From NCBI RefSeq assembly GCF_000614145.1, contig NZ_BAKK01000002.1, positions 62,001 to 126,000 of the forward strand: DNA of 64,000 nt, read 5' to 3'. Shown here in pieces: positions 58,920-64,000 of this stretch. The notes beneath the pieces are model-generated. The model saw nothing but the letters and a program-made list of their open reading frames with translations. It was not told the origin of the DNA and made no database searches. The DNA is from Bacteroides faecichinchillae JCM 17102. Its GTDB lineage: Bacteria > Bacteroidota > Bacteroidia > Bacteroidales > Bacteroidaceae. Each line of letters opens with the position of its first letter. Position 1 is the first letter of the stretch. The position numbers and the translations under genes were made by a program.

Positions 58920-59924
58920 ATGTTTATAGTTGATAGCTACACATTAGCAGTCGTATTCTGCTTCATCACAATGATCTGTTGGGGTTCCTGGGGAAACACC
59001 CAAAAACTGGCCAGTAAGAATTGGCGTTACGAACTTTATTATTGGGATTACACGATCGGCATACTATTATTTGCCTTACTTTTAGTATTTACGTTAGGTA
59101 GCTTCGGAAGTTCCGGTGTAGGTTTTCTTGAAAACATACGACAAGTAAGTACAGAGAATATAGTCAGTGCACTAATCGGAGGTATTATTTTTAATGCTTC
59201 CAACATTCTCCTATCAGCCTCCGTATCCATTGCAGGAATGGCTGTCGCTTTTCCTCTTGGCGTAGGATTAGCGTTGGTATTAGGAGTATTCATCAACTAT
59301 TTCAGTGCTCCCAAAGGAGACCCGATCTGGTTATTTACAGGAGTATTACTGATTGTTATCGCCATTATTTGTAATGGGGTAGCAGCCGGACAAAAGCAAA
59401 AGGGAAATGCCGGTAGTAATAAAAAAGGAATTATCCTTGCCGCAGTTGCTGGAATACTAATGTCTTTTTTCTATCGTTTTGTTGCCGCTTCCATGGATTT
59501 AAACAATTTCGAATCACCAACTGCGGGAATGGCAACTCCCTACACAGCATTTTTCATTTTCACCATCGGTATTTTTCTTAGCAATTTTGTGTTCAACACC
59601 CTAGTAATGAAACATCCTTTTGTCGGAAAGCCAGTCACTTATAAAGAATATTTTACCGGAAAAGCCAGTACACATTTAGTTGGGATTTTAGGTGGATGTA
59701 TCTGGGGATTGGGAACAGCACTAAGTTATATCGCAGCTGAGAAAGCCGGAGCAGCCATCTCCTACGCATTAGGGCAGGGTGCTCCCATGATCGCTGCTTT
59801 ATGGGGAGTCTTCATTTGGAAAGAATTCAGTGGTGCCAGCAAAAAGATCAATTTATTGCTGACTATTATGTTCATACTGTTCATTCTGGGACTGGTTCTT
59901 ATCATTCTGTCGGGAGGAAACTAA
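58920..59924 (+). CDS. GRP/RhaT-type sugar permease (ribose, rus-type)
   Basis: 334 residues with about ten hydrophobic helices and almost no soluble domain. The segment TMICWGSWGNTQKLASKNWRY near the start and repeated Gly-rich helices (ASVSIAGMAVAFPLGVGLAL, GGCIWGLGTALSYIAAEKAG) are those of the drug/metabolite-like sugar transporters. It would move free ribose across the inner membrane to the adjacent ribokinases (rusT position). Confidence 0.82.
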   Translation: MFIVDSYTLAVVFCFITMICWGSWGNTQKLASKNWRYELYYWDYTIGILLFALLLVFTLGSFGSSGVGFLENIRQVSTENIVSALIGGIIFNASNILLSASVSIAGMAVAFPLGVGLALVLGVFINYFSAPKGDPIWLFTGVLLIVIAIICNGVAAGQKQKGNAGSNKKGIILAAVAGILMSFFYRFVAASMDLNNFESPTAGMATPYTAFFIFTIGIFLSNFVFNTLVMKHPFVGKPVTYKEYFTGKASTHLVGILGGCIWGLGTALSYIAAEKAGAAISYALGQGAPMIAALWGVFIWKEFSGASKKINLLLTIMFILFILGLVLIILSGGN

Positions 59925-60019
59925 GAGCCGGCGTAAAGTTACCTTTATATATTTATATCTTCAAACGTATAAAAATACAAAAGAAATTATTAACCATAAA
60001 ACTCTAAAAAGGAAAGACA

Positions 60020-61009
60020 ATGAAACAACTACTAATTTATCTGTTCGCAGTATGCTTGTTTAGTAATTGCTCAAATGACAAGCAAACCACAAATTTGATT
60101 TTTGATACTGATATGGCACCCGATTATGATGATGTAGGTGCTTTGGCAGTTCTGCATGCCTTAGCTGATTCGGGAGAAGTAAAAATACTCGCAACAGTAT
60201 CTTCTAACAAGTGTGAGACGACAGTTCCTTGCATCGATGTAATCAATACTTATTTTGGTCGCCCTGATATTCCGGTTGGTTGTGTAAAAGGGGATGCTCC
60301 CAACCTGACCACTTGGCATCGAGAAGCACGTTGGACGGATGAATTACCCAAACGCTATCCTCATAAGGCTCAATCAGCCTCTGAAAGTGAAGATGCGCTG
60401 AAAGTATATCGCCGCATATTGAGTCTACAACCGGATACAAGTGTAACCATCGTAACTGTGGGATTCTTTTCTAATTTAAAAAACTTATTGCAATCGCAAC
60501 CTGATGAGTATAGTAAGTTATCCGGAGTTGATTTGGTTAAAAAGAAAGTTAAACTACTGGTATCAATGGCAGGTAGAATGCCTCAAGGAAAAGAATTTAA
60601 CGTAGAGAAGGATTCTACAGCTTCTGTAGTTGTTTTTGAAGAATGGCCTACACCCATTATATTAAGCGGATGGGACATTGGTAATGAAATCTTAACAGGT
60701 AAACGTTTAGCTTCGTCCGATATTCAAGGTAGTCCTATTATTGATGCTTTCTCAATGTGTCTCCCACAAGACAATCCTGAAGGCAGAATGAGTTGGGACC
60801 AGACAGCAGTCCTTGTTGCCGTACGCGGAGCCGCCCCCTATTTCAAACTAGAAAAAGGAATAATGAAAGCATTCCCCGATGGTAGTAACACATGGACAGC
60901 CGATCCAAAAGGCTTACATTCCCGACTAATCTTCCAAATGCCCATTCCACAACTGACAAATATCATAGAGGATCTAATGCTTCATAAGCCCCAAAATAAA
61001 CAGAATTAA
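60020..61009 (+). CDS. Nucleoside hydrolase lipoprotein (rus-type)
   Basis: 329 residues. Lipobox FSNC at residue 17, so it acts in the periplasm or at the outer membrane. The calcium-site motif LIFDTDMAPDYDDVGAL identifies the inosine-uridine-preferring nucleoside hydrolase family; TVGFFSNLKNLLQS and the later MSWDQTAVLVA fit it. It releases ribose from nucleosides for import. It lies between the permease and the glycohydrolase-like gene. Confidence 0.88.
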   Translation: MKQLLIYLFAVCLFSNCSNDKQTTNLIFDTDMAPDYDDVGALAVLHALADSGEVKILATVSSNKCETTVPCIDVINTYFGRPDIPVGCVKGDAPNLTTWHREARWTDELPKRYPHKAQSASESEDALKVYRRILSLQPDTSVTIVTVGFFSNLKNLLQSQPDEYSKLSGVDLVKKKVKLLVSMAGRMPQGKEFNVEKDSTASVVVFEEWPTPIILSGWDIGNEILTGKRLASSDIQGSPIIDAFSMCLPQDNPEGRMSWDQTAVLVAVRGAAPYFKLEKGIMKAFPDGSNTWTADPKGLHSRLIFQMPIPQLTNIIEDLMLHKPQNKQN

Positions 61010-61035
61010 CAAAACCTAAAATACAAACTCTTGAA

Positions 61036-62562
61036 ATGAGAAAGAAATGTCTTTTAAACACAATCATTTTATCTGTTATTATTAGTTTATGTACTGCTTC
61101 CACCACTGATAAAGCAAAAGCTCTGCCTCAACAAACCACCCTTTCCAAAGTCCAATTATTAGACAAAATAAAAGGGGGATGGGCGGGACAAACCATCGGA
61201 GTAACTTTCGGCGGTCCTACCGAATTTCGTTTTCAAGGCACTTTCATCCAAGATTATCAAGTCATTCCCTGGTATGAAGGTTATATCAGTAAAACGATGG
61301 ATGAATGGCCATGGCTTTATGATGATATATACATGGATCTCACCTTTGTGGATGTATTTGAAAAGAAAGGTTTAGACGCCCCGGTAAAAGACTTTGCAGA
61401 AGCGTTTGCTCAGGCAAAATATCCACTATGGCATGCTAATCAGGCAGCAAGATATAATATTCTTCAGGGAATAGAGGCCCCCGGACACTGGCTGAACAAT
61501 CCTCATGCGGACGATATCGACTATCAAATAGAAGCCGACTTTGCCGGATTGATGAATCCGGGCATGCCCAACTCCGCTTCGCAAGTCAGTGACAGAATCG
61601 GACATCTTATGTGTTACGGTGATGGTTGGTATGGTGGTGTTTACGTAGGAGCTATGTATAGTCTCGCTTTCGTATCCGACGATATTCAATACATTGTAAA
61701 AGAAGCCTTGAAAACAATCCCTAAAGAAAGTGGATTCTATAAATGTATCTCAAACGTTATAAAATGGCATAAGAAGTATCCCAAAGACTGGAAACAAACT
61801 TGGTTTGAAATACAAAAATATCATGCGGAAGACATCGGTTGTCCGGAAGGAGTATTTCACCCCCTCGATATCGACGCTAAAATCAATGCGGCTTACATTG
61901 TTTTAGGGCTTTTATATGGAAATGGTGATTTCACACAAACAATGGAAATATCTACAAGAGCCGGACAGGATTCAGATTGTAATCCTTCTTCCGCCGGGGG
62001 GATATTGGGTACAATGATGGGCTATAGCAAAATACCGGAATATTGGATGAAAGGCTTAAAGGGGGCAGAAGACAAGGTATTTAAATATACATCACTTTCC
62101 TTAAACCAGACCTATCAGATCAGCTATAAACATGCTTTGGAAATGATACAGAAAAACGGTGGAAATGTAGAGCAAGACAAAGTTATAATCAATGTTCAAA
62201 AACCCAAAGCAGTCCGCTTCGAACAAAGTTTCCCACATATGGTTCCCATCGCGAAAGTAGATTTGAATAACCCGGATATTAAAACACTTACATTCGATTT
62301 TGATGGTACCGGATTTGTATTAAGAGGAGAAACAATCCGTAGAAACCATAACCTACCGGATGCCGAAGTGAAAGCCAAACTTTATATTGATGGGGAATTT
62401 ATTGAAGAGGCTGTCTTTCCAACCAATGCCAATGCCCGTCGTTTGGATCTTTTCTGGCGTTATCAATTGCCTAAAGGAAAACATCAAGTAAAAATAGAAG
62501 TCCTGGAGGATAACTCTAATGCTCGGTTGAGATCATGGGATTATATCATCTATTCAGACTAA
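61036..62562 (+). CDS. ADP-ribosylglycohydrolase-family exported protein (rus-type)
   Basis: 508 residues with a signal peptide. The helical ADP-ribosylglycohydrolase (DraG-like) fold spans about 40-370: KIKGGWAGQTIGVTFGG, YDDIYMDLTFVDVF and the metal site in RAGQDSDCNPSSAGGILG. A beta-sandwich follows (about 390-508). The protein could free ribose from ADP-ribose-like or other ribosides. Last gene of the operon, 26 nt after the nucleoside hydrolase. Confidence 0.85.
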   Translation: MRKKCLLNTIILSVIISLCTASTTDKAKALPQQTTLSKVQLLDKIKGGWAGQTIGVTFGGPTEFRFQGTFIQDYQVIPWYEGYISKTMDEWPWLYDDIYMDLTFVDVFEKKGLDAPVKDFAEAFAQAKYPLWHANQAARYNILQGIEAPGHWLNNPHADDIDYQIEADFAGLMNPGMPNSASQVSDRIGHLMCYGDGWYGGVYVGAMYSLAFVSDDIQYIVKEALKTIPKESGFYKCISNVIKWHKKYPKDWKQTWFEIQKYHAEDIGCPEGVFHPLDIDAKINAAYIVLGLLYGNGDFTQTMEISTRAGQDSDCNPSSAGGILGTMMGYSKIPEYWMKGLKGAEDKVFKYTSLSLNQTYQISYKHALEMIQKNGGNVEQDKVIINVQKPKAVRFEQSFPHMVPIAKVDLNNPDIKTLTFDFDGTGFVLRGETIRRNHNLPDAEVKAKLYIDGEFIEEAVFPTNANARRLDLFWRYQLPKGKHQVKIEVLEDNSNARLRSWDYIIYSD

Positions 62563-62585
62563 GTAAAAATAGAATATTCCAATAA

Positions 62586-62626
62586 AAAGAGACTCCTTTA
62601 TTTTTACTGAAGAGTCTCTTTTTTTA
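62586..62626. terminator. Terminator of the rus-type operon
   Basis: 10-bp stem AAAGAGACTC / GAGTCTCTTT followed by TTTTT, 23 bp past the last stop; the A-rich other side may serve the converging gene. Confidence 0.8.
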
Positions 62627-62742
62627 CATATTTTCATTTCTTACGAAACCATTCAATAATGATGACTAGCATTTCTGTCAATGCCAACTGATTTACACCT
62701 CATAGCTAAATAGCAATTGATATAACATTATCATATAAAAGA

Positions 62743-63489
62743 CTATTTGTCCATCCGTAATTCTACAATCAACGGACGATGATCGGATGCTATCGGTTCA
62801 TTCACTACTTCTGTAGATTTTACAGAAACTCCCTTCATATTACGTTTTAAACTCACAATATAGTCTATAGTCACTTTAGGTTTAGAAGCAGGAAAAGTTA
62901 ATTGTTTAGGATTGGATATAATCTGGAATTCTTTTTGTAGTTCTTTGATGAATTCAGAGTCCGGTTGATCGTTCATATCACCCGCCAGAAACAAAGGCTT
63001 CTTGCAAGTAGAAACAAACTCCTTTAGTATCTGCAATGACTTTATACGATCTTCTTCCGTTAAAGACATATGAGTACAGCAATAAATATAATCCTTAAAT
63101 TCTGCCATCACCAACATACGAGATTCTTCTCTTCCCGGCAAAGCCATCGTTTTCAAACGAACCGGGACTTGTTTAGACAGTATTCCTATTCCATATTTGC
63201 CTCCATCATGTTTAATAGCCGGAGCATAATATGCGTGCATCCCGGTGAGTTTAGCAAGTTCACCCAATACATATTTCTTCCCGCTTCGGTTAGTCATACT
63301 GTCCAATTCCTGTACAGCTACAATATCAGGAGCAGCTTTATTAATCACATCTGCTATGCGTTGGTAATTACAAATATTGTCCATGCCATTCCCATTTCTG
63401 ATATTATAACTCATCAGCTTCAATGTATTCTGGGCTTGTACCGGAAGGATAAAGAGACTCGTAAGAATCAATAAAAAGATACTTTTCAT
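62743..63489 (-). CDS. Exported endonuclease/exonuclease/phosphatase-family protein
   Basis: 248 residues from the ATG at 63489. Signal peptide MKSIFLLILTSLFILPVQAQ. The EEP fold motifs are complete: LMSYNIRNGNG, VAVQELDSM, CCTHMSL, FLAGDMNDQPDSE and SDHRPLIVEL with the catalytic Asp-His. Members cleave phosphodiesters in nucleic acids or inositol/sphingo-lipids. Secretion and lack of partners leave the substrate open. Confidence 0.88.
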   Translation of the reverse strand: MKSIFLLILTSLFILPVQAQNTLKLMSYNIRNGNGMDNICNYQRIADVINKAAPDIVAVQELDSMTNRSGKKYVLGELAKLTGMHAYYAPAIKHDGGKYGIGILSKQVPVRLKTMALPGREESRMLVMAEFKDYIYCCTHMSLTEEDRIKSLQILKEFVSTCKKPLFLAGDMNDQPDSEFIKELQKEFQIISNPKQLTFPASKPKVTIDYIVSLKRNMKGVSVKSTEVVNEPIASDHRPLIVELRMDK

Positions 63490-63522
63490 GTTTTTCAATA
63501 GATTATAATTATTAGAATTCCC

Positions 63523-63530
63523 CAAAGATA
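63523..63530 (-). promoter_or_regulatory. -7 element TATCTTTG before the EEP-family gene
   Basis: Exact TAnnTTTG match on the minus strand, 33 nt before the ATG at 63489. Confidence 0.6.
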
Positions 63531-63541
63531 TGAAAAAAACA

Positions 63542-63581
63542 AAAAGCTACAAAGATATGTAGTCATACCTTTATAGCTTTT
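63542..63581 (-). terminator. Terminator of ahpF
   Basis: Stem AAAAGCTAcAAAG / CTTTaTAGCTTTT, 20 bp past the ahpF stop, followed on the minus strand by TTTTTGTTTTTTT. Confidence 0.7.
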
Positions 63582-63601
63582 ATTATCAACTTTTATATTC
63601 A

Positions 63602-64000
63602 TCAGATATTTCCCCTGACCCGATCATCAAAGGCAGAAAGTGCAGCTTTTGCGCCTTCGCCCATAGAGATAATAATTTGTTTATAGGGCACTGTAGAAAC
63701 ATCACCGGCTGCATAAATTCCCGGAACATTGGTACGGCAAAAAGCATCGATCACAATTTCTCCCGGACGATTCGTTTCTACCAAATCGCGGAAAACTCCA
63801 CTATTCGCTGTTAATCCGATCTGCACAAATACACCGTCCAGCTCTATCACACGTTCCTCTTCTGTCTTTCGATCTTTTACACGCAGGGCAGTCAGTTTAT
63901 CTCCATTGCCAATAACTTCAGTAGTCTGAGAACTTACAAATACTTCTACATTCGATAAGCTTCTGAGTTTTTCCTGAAGGACTTGGTCAGCTTTCAACTC
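63602..64000 (-). CDS. ahpF: Alkyl hydroperoxide reductase subunit F, C-terminal part (cut by window)
   Basis: The frame runs in from the right edge (ELKADQVLQEKLRSL), so only the last 132 residues are seen. LDGVFVQIGLTANSGVF and CRTNVPGIYAAGDVSTVPYKQ are the FAD/NAD-binding closing part of AhpF. It passes electrons from NADH to the peroxidase AhpC. ahpC would be expected upstream, outside the window. Confidence 0.88.
   Translation of the reverse strand, partial: ELKADQVLQEKLRSLSNVEVFVSSQTTEVIGNGDKLTALRVKDRKTEEERVIELDGVFVQIGLTANSGVFRDLVETNRPGEIVIDAFCRTNVPGIYAAGDVSTVPYKQIIISMGEGAKAALSAFDDRVRGNI

Overview
This window reads as a chromosomal segment of a gut Bacteroides. Several things point there: SusC/SusD pairs with co-transcribed lipoproteins, -7 promoter elements of the form TAnnTTTG before most genes, weak ribosome binding sites, a ribose-scavenging (rus-type) cluster, and the family content (BT4734-like/VirE, DUF4890, DUF3795, HU-related proteins, GH110). 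The species cannot be fixed from what is visible.

Layout. 1-6841: an accessory operon with a TIR/membrane protein (cut by the window edge), an exported 14-repeat TPR protein, a second TIR/membrane/coiled-coil protein ending in a PDZ-like domain, and a small membrane protein. 6842-9600: a VirE-family primase/helicase-like gene, broken, between two 106-bp inverted repeats. 9896-11671: purine-type NCS2 permease and a small DUF4890 protein. 12138-22082: a SusCD-type outer-membrane uptake operon (TIG/NHL lipoprotein, SusC, SusD, three further lipoproteins) with no enzyme inside it. 22281-28447: tRNA-Leu, manC, an acyl-CoA ligase with its XRE-cupin regulator, rpsO, typA. 28712-34870: MutS-like ATPase, a decayed chromate transporter, a GH110 alpha-galactosidase, pckA, upp. 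35203-44470: DUF4890 protein, YfhO membrane protein with ahcY, histidine kinase, S41 protease, PfkB kinase. 44548-49257: two tRNA-Asn genes, a RyR-domain/ion-channel-like gene pair, comF, an inositol-monophosphatase-type gene. 49619-55180: a patchy region with a DUF3795 protein, a solitary glycosidase-like protein, an MNT-HEPN fusion, two HU-related proteins and a possible HsdS fragment. 55225-62562: a rus-type ribose/nucleoside cluster (probable regulator, two ribokinases, sugar permease, nucleoside hydrolase, ADP-ribosylglycohydrolase-like protein). The window ends with an exonuclease/endonuclease/phosphatase-fold protein and the C-terminus of ahpF.

Two themes matter for reading the annotation. 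First, twelve genes are broken by single-base indels. All 13 sites lie at short or long single-base runs, and one added or removed base restores a full-length family member each time. Most look like sequence errors rather than true pseudogenes, so I give them as single genes. Exceptions are the VirE gene, which also has an in-frame TAG, and the chrA remnant, which has lost its middle. Second, three intergenic islands (7085-7192, 36065-36240, 53775-53874) each carry their own short word repeated in both orientations.

The best candidates for an undescribed system are the TIR-TPR-TIR/PDZ operon (predicted to span the envelope), the VirE gene framed by long hairpin-bearing inverted repeats, and the RyR-domain/channel pair next to the tRNA-Asn genes.
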